A stretch of 64,000 nucleotides of DNA. It comes from Hoskinsella mucinilytica (GTDB taxonomy: Bacteria; Bacillota_I; Bacilli_A; Erysipelotrichales; Erysipelotrichaceae). Under the pieces are notes generated by a model that saw only the letters and a list, made by a program, of their open reading frames with translations, had not been told where the DNA came from and searched no databases. The translations under genes were made by a program, and so were the position numbers. Numbering within the stretch: position 1 is the first letter of the stretch; the number at the start of each line of letters is the position of its first letter. Location of the stretch: NCBI RefSeq assembly GCF_045223415.1, contig NZ_JBEQZJ010000021.1:8519-72518 (forward strand), read 5' to 3'. Positions 26,333 through 36,054 of this stretch are shown in pieces.

Positions 26333-28948
26333 ATGAGAAAAATCATGTTGAATGGGGAATGGGAGGTTTGTTTTGAGGATCAAAAGCTTAAGGTACAAGT
26401 ACCTGGAGTGTTAGAAAAATATCTGGAAAAAAAAGATATATGCACAAGCTTTCATTATCATAAAGAATTTGAGTTAGAAAAAGATACGCATAAGTATTAT
26501 ATACTTGGAATGGATGGAATCAGTTGTGCGGCAAAAGTGATATTGAATGGTCAAGAAATCAAAAAAGTAGAAGGAATATGGACGCCTCATCATATGGATA
26601 TCAATGATGTGTTGAAACATGGGAAAAATCATTTAGAAATCATTGTGGAAAAACCAAGTTTTGATAAAGCAGATCCTTATTATTATCGTAGTGTTCTTTT
26701 TGGTTTTATTCCTGATGTTTTATATCCTTTCAGTGGCATTTATAAAGATATTTATATTATGGAGAAAGCACCACTTCATTTTGAAGAGCTACAGCTAAAT
26801 TTTGATTATGATAATGAGATATTGGTTGTAAAGAGTAGGGTGAATCTTGCTGATTGTGTCATCAAAATCCAAATAGGTCAAGATCCTATCATGGTATTTC
26901 CATATACATCTGAGTTATATATTCCATTGCATGATATTCATGTTTGGAGCTTAAAAGATCCATTCTTATATGAAATAGGTGTCAGTCTTTGGAAAGAGGA
27001 TGTGTGCTATGAAACACAACGTAAAACATTAGGCTTTCGTACCATAAAAAAATGTGGAGATAAAATTTTATTAAATGGTGAACCGGCTTATTTCAGAGGA
27101 ATCTTGCATTGGGGATATTATCCTGAGCATCATCAAGTGATTCCTGATATACAAACCGTAAAAAAAGAGCTGTTGGCGATACGAGAACAGGGATTCAATG
27201 CGGTGAAATTCTGTTTATTCCTGCCACCTCAATATTACTATGATCTTTGTGATGAACTTGGTATTCTTGTATGGCAAGAGCTTCCATTATGGCTACCATA
27301 TGATAATGGATATCTCTTTCCACGAATTGCTAAACAATATCCACAAATGATGAATAGTATCGCCCACCATCCTTCGTTGTTTATGATAAGTATCGGTTGT
27401 GAATTAGACGCAACCATTCCTAAAGAAACTTTAGATGGCTTATATGAGCAGATCACAAAGACCAATACCCAAGCAATTGTTTGTGACAATTCAGGTAGTG
27501 GAGAATGCTATGAGGGAGCGCTACATTCAGAAAGTGATATTTATGATTATCATTTTTACGGAGAAATTCATCATATGCAACAACTGATTCATGAATTCAA
27601 GCACGCAAGTCGTAAGCCGAAACCATGGTTTTTTGGGGAATTCAATGATATGGATACTTTCCGTAATTTACGTTTTGTAAAATCTAAAAGTGATGAAGAG
27701 TTATATTGGGCAAGTCCTGATCCTAGTGTGAATCTATTACGATATGTACATGCCAATGCAGTCAGTGATATGCCAATCTATCATTATGAAAAGATCGTAA
27801 AGGAAAATGATATAGAAAAAGATATGGAACAGCTTATCGTATGTGCAAATCAAAAGGCATATGATGTAAGAAAATATAACCTAGAAACAACAAGAAGAAA
27901 TGATGTTATGGGATATAGTATTACTGCAATACGTGATGTTCCTATTACAAGTTGTGGGATTTTCGATGATTTTAATCAAAAGAAATGGAGCGATGCATCC
28001 ATGACAGCAATCAATGGGGATGTTGTCATTTCCATGGCTGCGCCATTGAAACGAAAATGGCATCATGGTGCTGATGTGTTTGAAACCTTAGATGAATATA
28101 ACTTTTATGAGGATAGCAAACTTACCAATCGGATCTTTGTGTCAAATCATACTGCCCAAAGTGGTAAGGGTTGCTTGAGCATTAGCTTAATTGGGGCAGA
28201 ATATTCTTATCAAAAGGAAGAAATCATTCAGCTATCCGCATATCAAAGTCAAGAAGTTGCGTCATTAGACATATTGCTTCCTAAGGTGAAGCATGCACTC
28301 AGAATGAGCTTAGTTATGAAACTTGAATATGATGCTGAACTTATCAGTAGCAACCATTGGGATATTTGGGTTTATCCAAAGAAAGATGTTCAAGTACAGC
28401 TCTTTGATCCTACCAATTGCTTAGATGGTATTGATGATGTTATGCAGGTAAAAAGGATTCATGAGCTAGATGAAATCAATCAACCTGTTTTGGTTACGAC
28501 CGTATTGACGAACGCTATGATAACACAGCTTCCTAAGCGATGCTCCATCGTATATTTACAAAGCGGTGAGGGTTATTTTCCAATTCAAAGAGAGCCGTTT
28601 TGGAGAGAATGTGTACGTCTGATTTCACCTAATAGCTTCCTTGATTCTCTTGCCGGCAAAGGCTATGATTCTTTACAATTTGTATCATTAGCATCAGATG
28701 TGAATATTGCTCCTTGTGACATTCTTAAAAAAACAACGGATTATGAGCGGATCATGTCGAGAATAGATAATCGAAGATTTCATCGAAGTGAATGTATTTT
28801 TCGTTTTAAACAATGTCAGCATTCCATTCTCGTATGTACATTGAACTTTCAAAAATCTTCCGGAACTCAAGCAAGAAGTTTTGCGGAAAATATTGTTGCA
28901 CAGAATCTTTTAAAAGCAATGGTGCAAGAACAGGAGAAGCAAATATGA
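26333..28948 (+). CDS. Glycoside hydrolase family 2-like enzyme
   Basis: 871 residues, starting at an ATG that overlaps the region of the previous stop. The N-terminal jelly-roll (LNGEWEVCFEDQKLKVQVPG), the immunoglobulin-like strand, and the central barrel (GFRTIKKCGDKILLNGEPAYF) follow the GH2 order. Likely catalytic acid/base is Glu357 (SIGCELD) and nucleophile Glu436 (WFFGEFND). GH2 includes beta-galactosidases, beta-glucuronidases and beta-mannosidases, and the substrate is not clear. The C-terminal about 300 residues are unusual and hold two more probable beta-sandwich regions. Leaderless, so intracellular. Overlaps the next gene by ATGA. Confidence 0.83.
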   Translation: MRKIMLNGEWEVCFEDQKLKVQVPGVLEKYLEKKDICTSFHYHKEFELEKDTHKYYILGMDGISCAAKVILNGQEIKKVEGIWTPHHMDINDVLKHGKNHLEIIVEKPSFDKADPYYYRSVLFGFIPDVLYPFSGIYKDIYIMEKAPLHFEELQLNFDYDNEILVVKSRVNLADCVIKIQIGQDPIMVFPYTSELYIPLHDIHVWSLKDPFLYEIGVSLWKEDVCYETQRKTLGFRTIKKCGDKILLNGEPAYFRGILHWGYYPEHHQVIPDIQTVKKELLAIREQGFNAVKFCLFLPPQYYYDLCDELGILVWQELPLWLPYDNGYLFPRIAKQYPQMMNSIAHHPSLFMISIGCELDATIPKETLDGLYEQITKTNTQAIVCDNSGSGECYEGALHSESDIYDYHFYGEIHHMQQLIHEFKHASRKPKPWFFGEFNDMDTFRNLRFVKSKSDEELYWASPDPSVNLLRYVHANAVSDMPIYHYEKIVKENDIEKDMEQLIVCANQKAYDVRKYNLETTRRNDVMGYSITAIRDVPITSCGIFDDFNQKKWSDASMTAINGDVVISMAAPLKRKWHHGADVFETLDEYNFYEDSKLTNRIFVSNHTAQSGKGCLSISLIGAEYSYQKEEIIQLSAYQSQEVASLDILLPKVKHALRMSLVMKLEYDAELISSNHWDIWVYPKKDVQVQLFDPTNCLDGIDDVMQVKRIHELDEINQPVLVTTVLTNAMITQLPKRCSIVYLQSGEGYFPIQREPFWRECVRLISPNSFLDSLAGKGYDSLQFVSLASDVNIAPCDILKKTTDYERIMSRIDNRRFHRSECIFRFKQCQHSILVCTLNFQKSSGTQARSFAENIVAQNLLKAMVQEQEKQI

Positions 28949-31065
28949 TAATGACAAAAGAAAGCTTTTGTAAAGAAGAACTCAAACAACAAGAAGGAGC
29001 ATATACCATAGGAAATGGATATATGCATATCAGAGGATCACTTGACTTTGATCTTCCCTTTGCGCCTCAAAACGATACCTTTTGGCGGTTACCTGCAAAT
29101 GTAACCATTGAAGAAGCGGCGCACCCATATTCAAAATGGGGCGTTTATATACCCGGAATTGTTGGCAAACATCCACTATTGAATGAAGAAATGGTCAATT
29201 TACCTTATTTATGTGGTATATCACTTTCGATAAATGGGATGGCTTACAGCTTTAGTGAAGAAACGATAACTGAATTTAAGCAGATATTTCATATGGATAC
29301 TTCTAGTTATGAATATGAATTTACCATTCAACATGAATCAGGTGATATTCACCTTCATGTTACACGTTGTTGTGATTGGAATGATCCTCATGCGATGATT
29401 CAGAATATCACGATCAAGGCGGATCCGTCTATACGATTGAAAGTTTCTTGTTTTATTGATATGGATGTTACTACAAATGGCTATCATCATTTGATGCATC
29501 GTCAATCAAATGTCCATGATAATACGATGGAAGTGATGGTAACAACTGATTTACAAAATGTGGTAGCAATAGCACAACAACTTCATACCAATGCAAGAGT
29601 GGTAGGAAACATACAAAAGGAACAACGAATCGCAATCATAGTAGAAGGTAATCGTGAATTAAACATAGAAAGAGTAAGTAGTGTATGGACCAGTCTAGAT
29701 GATGAACATCCTGATATCATTGCACGGAAGCATTTAAACACCATTGCAACATATCCATATTCTCTTGATGCTCACTTGAATCTTTTGCAAAAACAATGGA
29801 AGCTTCATCGAGTGGTCATTGAAGGTGATGATCAAGCACAACTTGCAATGGATTTTTCGCTGTATCACTTGATGCGTAGCAAGTCCATATATGATACGGT
29901 GGCCATAGATGCTAAGGGAGCTGCGGGAGAAGCTTATTTTGGACATTATTTTTGGGATACGGAAATCTATCTTTTACCCTTCTTCTTATATACAGAGCCC
30001 AAAAAGGCAAAGGATCTTTTGATGTTTCGTGTACATACCTTACATTCGGCGATGGAAAATGCAAAGGCTTATGGTTATCAAGGAGCAAAATATCCATGGG
30101 AATCCAGTATTAGTGGGAAGGAACAATGCCCTAATTGGCAATATAAAGATCATGAAATTCATGTATCCTTTGATATCGTTTATGCTATGCAAGAATATTA
30201 TGCCATTACACAAGATGAAGAAACTTGTAAAACATCCTTTTTTCCTGTCGTAGAACAGGTCGCAAAATTTGCTTTATCTCGCTGTTATCAAGACGTAGAT
30301 GGAAGTGTTCACTACCATGGTGTCATGGGGCCGGATGAATATATCATGTTTTGTCATGACAACTATTATACCAATTATATGGCTGCCTATAGCATGCAAG
30401 TATATTTGGATTGGTGTCATGCGTTTGATAAGCCTTGTGAGGATAAACGGTATCAATATGTAATAGAGCATATCCATTTACCACAAAAAAAGGGTATCTT
30501 CCAACAATGTGAAGACTTTGATACCTTTGAAGATATCGATTTTGATAAAGTGTGGAAAGATCGTTCTAAACCCTTTGGTGCACAAATATCCCAAGAACAT
30601 AACTATCGTTGTAAGGCCTTAAAACAAGCAGATACCTTAGCGTTATTTTACTTGTTTGATGGGTTTGATCAAACAAAGCTGAAAGCGAATATGGACTATT
30701 ATCTACCGATAACAACACATGATTCCTCTCTTAGCTATGTCATCCATGCCATTTTATTCACTCGAATACATGAGATAGATAAAGCTTATGCTATGTTTGA
30801 AAAAGCGTGTGCGATTGATTTTTCAAATATGGGGGCGAGTGAAGGAATTCATATCGCAAATGCCGGTGGACTATGGCAAGCTGTCATTTTCGGTTTTGCG
30901 GGTTTACAAAACCTTATGTGGCATCGTGATATCAGTGTAAAACCAAAATTACCTAAACATTGGAAAAGCATTCAATTTCAACTTGTCATCAAGGAACAAG
31001 TCTATGAAATTAAGGTAACAAAAGAACAGGTTCATATAACTAGGAAGGAGCATTCTTATGCTTAG
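28945..31065 (+). CDS. Glycoside hydrolase family 65 (probable alpha-glucoside phosphorylase)
   Basis: 706 residues from the ATGA overlap with GH2; AGGAGAAG precedes it. Family signs are FGHYFWDTEIYLLPFFL (about 332-348), GYQGAKYPWES, and the general acid Glu465 in GVMGPDEY, with HDNYYTNY next. KQADTLALFYLF marks the phosphate side. Inverting GH65 phosphorylases split maltose, kojibiose, nigerose, trehalose or similar alpha-glucosides to beta-glucose 1-phosphate. The pgmB gene two genes downstream would turn this into glucose 6-phosphate. Hydrolytic members of GH65 exist too, but the pgmB neighbour favours phosphorolysis. The linkage is not predictable from this reading. Confidence 0.9.
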   Translation: MIMTKESFCKEELKQQEGAYTIGNGYMHIRGSLDFDLPFAPQNDTFWRLPANVTIEEAAHPYSKWGVYIPGIVGKHPLLNEEMVNLPYLCGISLSINGMAYSFSEETITEFKQIFHMDTSSYEYEFTIQHESGDIHLHVTRCCDWNDPHAMIQNITIKADPSIRLKVSCFIDMDVTTNGYHHLMHRQSNVHDNTMEVMVTTDLQNVVAIAQQLHTNARVVGNIQKEQRIAIIVEGNRELNIERVSSVWTSLDDEHPDIIARKHLNTIATYPYSLDAHLNLLQKQWKLHRVVIEGDDQAQLAMDFSLYHLMRSKSIYDTVAIDAKGAAGEAYFGHYFWDTEIYLLPFFLYTEPKKAKDLLMFRVHTLHSAMENAKAYGYQGAKYPWESSISGKEQCPNWQYKDHEIHVSFDIVYAMQEYYAITQDEETCKTSFFPVVEQVAKFALSRCYQDVDGSVHYHGVMGPDEYIMFCHDNYYTNYMAAYSMQVYLDWCHAFDKPCEDKRYQYVIEHIHLPQKKGIFQQCEDFDTFEDIDFDKVWKDRSKPFGAQISQEHNYRCKALKQADTLALFYLFDGFDQTKLKANMDYYLPITTHDSSLSYVIHAILFTRIHEIDKAYAMFEKACAIDFSNMGASEGIHIANAGGLWQAVIFGFAGLQNLMWHRDISVKPKLPKHWKSIQFQLVIKEQVYEIKVTKEQVHITRKEHSYA

Positions 31066-32101
31066 TCAAAAAAGAAAGCGAGTCACTCGCTCCATAAGTG
31101 CAGAAAATCCTACTGGCGCCAAAAATGAAGGAGCAAAAGCAATCCATGGACCAGGTGAAGCGTGTGCCAAACGATTGGGGCCGGGATGGAAAATCAGCCC
31201 TTGTTTGAAAATTGCCGGGAAACAGACGGTTGAGATTGCGAATATCGATGGACCCGGTGTTATCAAAAGTATTTGGATGACACATTCTCATATAGCACGC
31301 TTTTTGATCATTCGAATGTATTGGGAGCGAGAAGATATTCCTGCAGTAGAAGTGCCACTGGGAGATTTCTTTGCGAATGCCTGGGGCAAATATTATCAAA
31401 ATGCATCTTTGATGATGCAAGTGAATCCTGGATATGGTTTATGCAGTTATTTTGCGATGCCCTTTTATGAACATTGTAAGATCACCATTGAAAACTTACA
31501 AGAGGAAGAGGTTACCTTCTTTTATCAAATAAATTATGAATGTGGAGAACTAGAAGAAGATCAATACTATTTTCATGCATATTATCATCGCTCGCATCCC
31601 TTGGAATATAAAAAGACACATATGCTATTGCCTAAGATATCAGGTAGCGGACATTATGTAGGAACAAGCATGTTTTGGCAACTCAACAGCAATCAATGGT
31701 GGGGAGAAGGTGAAATCAAATTTTATATCGATGGTGATAGTTACCCTAGCATTTGCGGAACTGGCACGGAGGATTACTTTTTAGGTGCATGGAACTTTGA
31801 ACATCCTGATACAAGAAGATATGAAAATTTTACCTCTCCTTATGCGGGAATTCATGTGTTTGAACCTGATGGTGTATATCAAGCAAATACAAGATTTCAA
31901 CTATATCGTTGGCATGTACAAGATCCTATTCGATTTGATCAAGATCTATGGGTAGAGATTCAAGCACTTGGTTGGCGAAATGGTTTTAAAGAATATCTTC
32001 CATTACAGGATGATATTGCCAGTGTAACCTATTGGTATCAAGCAGAAGCAAAAGGTACCTTACGTTTAGAGGATGATCAGGAAAGGCTGGAAATCGTATG
32101 A
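31058..32101 (+). CDS. Glycoside hydrolase family 172 (DUF2961)
   Basis: 347 residues, overlapping GH65 by 8 bases. It matches the DUF2961 fold with GPGVIKSIWMTH, VPLGDFF and the family motif GTGTEDYF. Glu217 (WWGEGE) and Glu238 (GTGTED) have the same 21-residue spacing as the catalytic pair described for the difructose dianhydride I synthase/hydrolase that founded GH172. Known GH172 enzymes act on alpha-D-fructofuranosides or alpha-D-arabinofuranosides; the two sugars differ only at the anomeric substituent. Leaderless. Together with GH127 it indicates furanose residues in the glycan. Confidence 0.88.
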   Translation: MLSQKRKRVTRSISAENPTGAKNEGAKAIHGPGEACAKRLGPGWKISPCLKIAGKQTVEIANIDGPGVIKSIWMTHSHIARFLIIRMYWEREDIPAVEVPLGDFFANAWGKYYQNASLMMQVNPGYGLCSYFAMPFYEHCKITIENLQEEEVTFFYQINYECGELEEDQYYFHAYYHRSHPLEYKKTHMLLPKISGSGHYVGTSMFWQLNSNQWWGEGEIKFYIDGDSYPSICGTGTEDYFLGAWNFEHPDTRRYENFTSPYAGIHVFEPDGVYQANTRFQLYRWHVQDPIRFDQDLWVEIQALGWRNGFKEYLPLQDDIASVTYWYQAEAKGTLRLEDDQERLEIV

Positions 32102-32610
32102 TGCATAAAATGAGTTTTAAAAATGAAAAAATATTTGTGTTAAGCATCGATTTATTGATACTTACCGTTTTTCTCAGTATCACATATGTATTATTTGAAT
32201 ATCCTCATGTCTTTCCTTATTTCAAGGAACTGGAAACAGCTAAAGAAATCATCGATCCACAAAAATATATGGTCGCAATGGATGCCCTAAATCAAAAATT
32301 CGATTATGTCGTATTTGAGGTTGCGCTGGCTTATTTCTTATATGAATCGCTGTCTTTGATCTTATTCAGACAAACTGTTGGAAGAAGGTTATTTCATCAA
32401 AAGGTATATTTAGATTTTGATTCTAAGTATGATGTATTGTTACGTATAGCAATTCTTCCGGTACGAACATTGGTTAAGATCCTCAGTGTGTTATGGGTTC
32501 TTCCAGTCATCATCATCGGTGCTTTGTTTCTACTTGGAAAAAAAGACAGAACCTTATTGGATACCATATTCTTAACAGAAACAAGAAGAGAGGTGAAGGA
32601 ACATGGATGA
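32098..32610 (+). CDS. RDD-family membrane protein
   Basis: 170 residues with three or four transmembrane segments. The first (about 12-32) begins with the Asp typical of RDD, and LFRQTVGRRLFHQKV carries the Arg pair. RDD proteins are small membrane proteins of mostly unknown role. Finding it between GH172 (4-base overlap) and pgmB (8-base overlap) in a glycan operon is unusual. It could assist transport or be carried along. Confidence 0.75.
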   Translation: MMHKMSFKNEKIFVLSIDLLILTVFLSITYVLFEYPHVFPYFKELETAKEIIDPQKYMVAMDALNQKFDYVVFEVALAYFLYESLSLILFRQTVGRRLFHQKVYLDFDSKYDVLLRIAILPVRTLVKILSVLWVLPVIIIGALFLLGKKDRTLLDTIFLTETRREVKEHG

Positions 32611-33271
32611 ATGGAAGCTTGCTGTATTTGATTTGGATGGAGTATTAACGGATACCGCAAACTATCATTTTCTAGCATGGAAACAGACAATGGAGATGCG
32701 GGGAATACCAGTAGATGATGAAGTTAATGAACTTGTGAAGGGAATCAGTAGGGCAGATAGTTTATCTCTCATCTTAAAGCGTGCTCATATCCCCTTACAA
32801 CATGAGGTATTTGAAGAGCTGCTTATCAAAAAGAATGAAACGTATCAAACAATGATCAAACAGCTTACGCAAAAAGATGTTTTGCCAGGCATCCTTGATT
32901 TTCTCGAAGAATTAAGAAAACAGGAGATTTGCTGCGTGGTAGCAAGTGCATCTAAAAGTGCTGAGATGATACTACAACAATTAGGAATACGCTCTTATTT
33001 CAAGGGAGTGGTAGATCCTGCAAGTATAAACAAAGGTAAACCTGCTCCCGATATCTTCATAAGGGCATGTGAAATGGTACAGATACCGATAAAAAATGCA
33101 ATCGGCTTTGAAGATGCAAGAGCTGGTATACAAGCGATACGCCAAGCAGGAATGAAGGCTGTAGGCATCGGACAAGCTTATCTGAAAGAAGAACATCCGG
33201 ATTGTTATTATCCATCCACTGCTTGTTTGCATATGGAGGATATCATACATACGATAAGGGAGGGACAATGA
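32603..33271 (+). CDS. pgmB: Beta-phosphoglucomutase
   Basis: A 222-residue HAD-family phosphotransferase that turns beta-D-glucose 1-phosphate into glucose 6-phosphate. Motif I FDLDGVLTDTANYHFLAW is the beta-PGM form, with both Asp and the substrate-contact Trp/His region. Motif II is VASASKSAE, and motif III with the metal-binding acids is GKPAPDIF followed by GFEDARAGI. It completes the phosphorolytic step begun by GH65, giving glucose 6-phosphate without spending ATP. Confidence 0.93.
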   Translation: MDEWKLAVFDLDGVLTDTANYHFLAWKQTMEMRGIPVDDEVNELVKGISRADSLSLILKRAHIPLQHEVFEELLIKKNETYQTMIKQLTQKDVLPGILDFLEELRKQEICCVVASASKSAEMILQQLGIRSYFKGVVDPASINKGKPAPDIFIRACEMVQIPIKNAIGFEDARAGIQAIRQAGMKAVGIGQAYLKEEHPDCYYPSTACLHMEDIIHTIREGQ

Positions 33272-33627
33272 TGATATTGATATTTGTGATTCTATTTCTA
33301 CCAGCAATCTTATCCCTAGTACTTTATTTTTATATCAATCGTGATATACAACGCTATCGAAGGATTCCCGGCTTTTCATCATCATGTTTTCAAATACCCG
33401 AACAAGAGCTAAGGGAAGGGTTTGGTAAACCTGTCATGATGGATATCGTGAAATTGTCCTTATTTGCGTCAATTTTCTTATTTCTATTCCTTTTATATAC
33501 GAATATATTTTTGTTTTTGATTGAAATCGTGATATTGATCTTACTTGGAAGCTATTTTCAAAATCGAGCAAATGAACGTTTGAATGAGCTGTGTGAGAGA
33601 TATCATGTAGAAAGAGGTATGACATGA
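33268..33627 (+). CDS. Small membrane protein of unknown function
   Basis: 119 residues with a first helix at about 2-20 and a second hydrophobic block at about 65-92. A basic stretch (YINRDIQRYRRIPG) lies between. No known family is visible. It starts at an ATGA overlap with pgmB behind GGGAGGG and overlaps GH35 by four bases. The upstream-extended frame from 33202 lies inside pgmB and is not used. Confidence 0.65.
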   Translation: MMILIFVILFLPAILSLVLYFYINRDIQRYRRIPGFSSSCFQIPEQELREGFGKPVMMDIVKLSLFASIFLFLFLLYTNIFLFLIEIVILILLGSYFQNRANERLNELCERYHVERGMT

Positions 33628-35660
33628 TAACAATACAACCCGATCACATCATGAAAGATGGTGTCCAACAACCATTATTTTCTAGTGAACTTCATTATTT
33701 TAGAATACCGAAAAAGAATTGGGAAGCGCTCATAGATGCTACATTGGAAATGGGAAATCATTGCATCGCCTTTTATGTTCCTTGGTATGTTCATGAAGTG
33801 GAAGATGGTGTTTTCGATTTTGATGGAAGCTATGGAGAAGAATGTGATCTAATAAGTTGGTTAGAACTTTTACATAAAAAAAAGGTTGAAGTTATACTTA
33901 GACCAGGTCCTTATATTTATGCAGAAATGAAAAATTTAGGTTTACCGCAATGGCTAATAGAAAAACACCCAGAGGCAAGGATCATGGAGTATCGCAATCA
34001 TGAGCTAGTATATCTTCCTCATGGCTTTGCGTTCGCACATAATAATCCACTGTTTCTTCATTATGTGAAAAGGTGGTTGAAGAAGGTTATTGAAGTATGC
34101 CGTCCTTACATAGGCAAACAACAAATGATTTCTATGATTCAGTTATGTAATGAAATTCCCGGTGTAGATATTGATGACATGAATCCAATGACCTTACAAC
34201 TACAGAATAAAGAGAGTCCATTTTTCCAGTTCTATGAAAAACGATATCAAACCATCGCTTGTTTTAATGAAACCTATCATACCACCTATCAAAGCTTTCA
34301 AGAAATCAGACCATGGGAAATGAAAAAGGAAGCTCTTCGTTATCAAAAGGATCATCTTGCTTATTATTATGAGGATTATTATGTTCGCTATTTCCAAACC
34401 TTAAAACAAATTTACGAAGAAGCGGGGATCAAAGATGTAACCTATCTTCATAATGCCTATAATCCAAGGGCAATCAGTTTACATTTGGGAATTAAAAAAC
34501 AATTACCTGATTTATATTATGGCATTGATAACTATTTTTCATTACGTAGTATATTTGATGAACGCAGTGCAGCTTATTATTGTGAATTTGCGCCAGGTTT
34601 TGCGAAGGCTGCATTTCATCATGCTCCTTTTGTTTTGGAACATGAATCAGGTTATTGGTTAGATACACCTAAGGTTTATGGCAAAGATTTGTATCTATTT
34701 ACGATTTGGTCATTTTTAGGTGGGTTCAAAGGATGTAACCTATATTTAGGGCATGAGGGCATGAATAAGCCTAAAATGGGAATGCTAGCGACAACTCATG
34801 AATGGCAGGCTCCTATTCGTATGGATGGATCAAAAAAGAAAAGCTTTTATGACCTAAAAGCTGCGTATACATGTATTGAACAGGATGATATGATCCAACT
34901 TGGAGAAACCTGTTATGATATAGCCTATTCCTTTCCATTTCGAAGTGGTCTGATTTGGGAAAAAGTTAGTGAACAAAGTGAACAAATGTTTTATTATCTT
35001 TATAAGTGTTGTCTTCATCCAAGGATCATTGACTTTGATCATGAAGGTTGTACACAGGATACTTTATTGTATTTAAGTGATTCTTGTATGGAAGAACAGG
35101 TACAGGAGAACTTACTTCAATATGTGGCAAATGGGAATACTTTGATCCTATGTGGAGAACTTCCAAAACGCAATCAAAGGTTACAGCCATGTAGTAAATT
35201 GATGGAAGAGTTGAACATACAAGAGGAGCACCATGAAGAATATGATTGTTGGGGACAGAAGATTCGATTAAAGACAAGTGGTGAGGAAATTTTACAGGAT
35301 GCTTATTCGATTGCGGACTTTAAAGTTGGTCGAGAGCATCAGATTCTTGCGGATTGTGAGAATGGAACATCAGCATTGGTAAAAATTCCTTATGGAAAAG
35401 GATGTTGTTATTTATTATCAGGAGCAATCCGTTATCAGATGAAGTCACAGACACATTTAATGGATGTCATCTTGAAAGATATGGGAAAATCAAAACAATA
35501 TGAAAGTGATGCTTTTCGTGTCATAAGTAAGAAATACCAAGGACGAACAAAGACCTATGTGTTGAATCCACATCCTTTTGAAATGGAGGAAACCATCCTA
35601 TTACATGGAAGGAAATTACAAATGAAGTTGTCTGCTTATGAATATAAGGTGATACTATGA
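33624..35660 (+). CDS. Glycoside hydrolase family 35-like (beta-galactosidase)
   Basis: 678 residues, leaderless. The N-terminal TIM barrel has the GH35 course: SSELHYFRIPKKNWEALI, FYVPWYVHE, RPGPYIYAEMKNLGLPQWL. Acid/base is probably Glu177 (IQLCNEIPG), and the nucleophile is probably Glu339 or Glu341 (VLEHESGYW). A glutamine amidotransferase-like beta-galactosidase middle domain may follow. It would remove terminal beta-galactose, though related clan members have other specificity. The gene overlaps both neighbours by four bases. Confidence 0.82.
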   Translation: MITIQPDHIMKDGVQQPLFSSELHYFRIPKKNWEALIDATLEMGNHCIAFYVPWYVHEVEDGVFDFDGSYGEECDLISWLELLHKKKVEVILRPGPYIYAEMKNLGLPQWLIEKHPEARIMEYRNHELVYLPHGFAFAHNNPLFLHYVKRWLKKVIEVCRPYIGKQQMISMIQLCNEIPGVDIDDMNPMTLQLQNKESPFFQFYEKRYQTIACFNETYHTTYQSFQEIRPWEMKKEALRYQKDHLAYYYEDYYVRYFQTLKQIYEEAGIKDVTYLHNAYNPRAISLHLGIKKQLPDLYYGIDNYFSLRSIFDERSAAYYCEFAPGFAKAAFHHAPFVLEHESGYWLDTPKVYGKDLYLFTIWSFLGGFKGCNLYLGHEGMNKPKMGMLATTHEWQAPIRMDGSKKKSFYDLKAAYTCIEQDDMIQLGETCYDIAYSFPFRSGLIWEKVSEQSEQMFYYLYKCCLHPRIIDFDHEGCTQDTLLYLSDSCMEEQVQENLLQYVANGNTLILCGELPKRNQRLQPCSKLMEELNIQEEHHEEYDCWGQKIRLKTSGEEILQDAYSIADFKVGREHQILADCENGTSALVKIPYGKGCCYLLSGAIRYQMKSQTHLMDVILKDMGKSKQYESDAFRVISKKYQGRTKTYVLNPHPFEMEETILLHGRKLQMKLSAYEYKVIL

Positions 35661-36049
35661 AAAAGAATGGAATATTACATAGTGAGATCTCTTGTGTCAT
35701 CTCAAAAATGGGACATTATGATGAAATAGCAATCGCAGATTGTGGATTGCCGATCCCCGATGGTGTAAAGCGAATTGATCTGGCATTGGCATATCAAAAA
35801 CCTGGTTTCCTTGAAACTCTGGATGTCTTTCTTCAAGATTTTCATTATGAGTATGTGATATTAGCCGAAGAAATCAAAGAAAATGGTGAATTTCTACAGG
35901 CGATTGAAACAAGAATTGGTAAAGAAAATATCAAATATGTATCACATGATGCATTGAAAAAAGAGACAGCTTCCTGTAAGGCAGTCATACGAACCGGGGA
36001 AATCATACCTTATGCCAATATGATTTTAGTTTCCGGGGTCATCTTTTAG
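35657..36049 (+). CDS. rbsD: D-ribose pyranase (RbsD/FucU family)
   Basis: 130 residues matching RbsD: start MKKNGILHSEIS, the catalytic His20 in MGHYDEIAIADCGLPIP, KYVSHDALKK and the end GEIIPYANMILVSGVIF. RbsD interconverts pyranose and furanose forms so that a kinase needing the furanose can act. In this locus the kinase would be the PfkB protein at 12713. No ribose transporter (RbsABC) is present, so the sugar is likely released inside the cell by the glycosidases. Whether it works on ribose or on another pentose is open. Confidence 0.9.
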   Translation: MKKNGILHSEISCVISKMGHYDEIAIADCGLPIPDGVKRIDLALAYQKPGFLETLDVFLQDFHYEYVILAEEIKENGEFLQAIETRIGKENIKYVSHDALKKETASCKAVIRTGEIIPYANMILVSGVIF

Positions 36050-36054
36050 GGTGT

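Noticed and set aside
28813..28944. Longer GH65 starting inside the GH2 gene
   Set aside because: The extension is out-of-frame GH2 coding sequence; the ATGA overlap at 28945 has AGGAGAAG.
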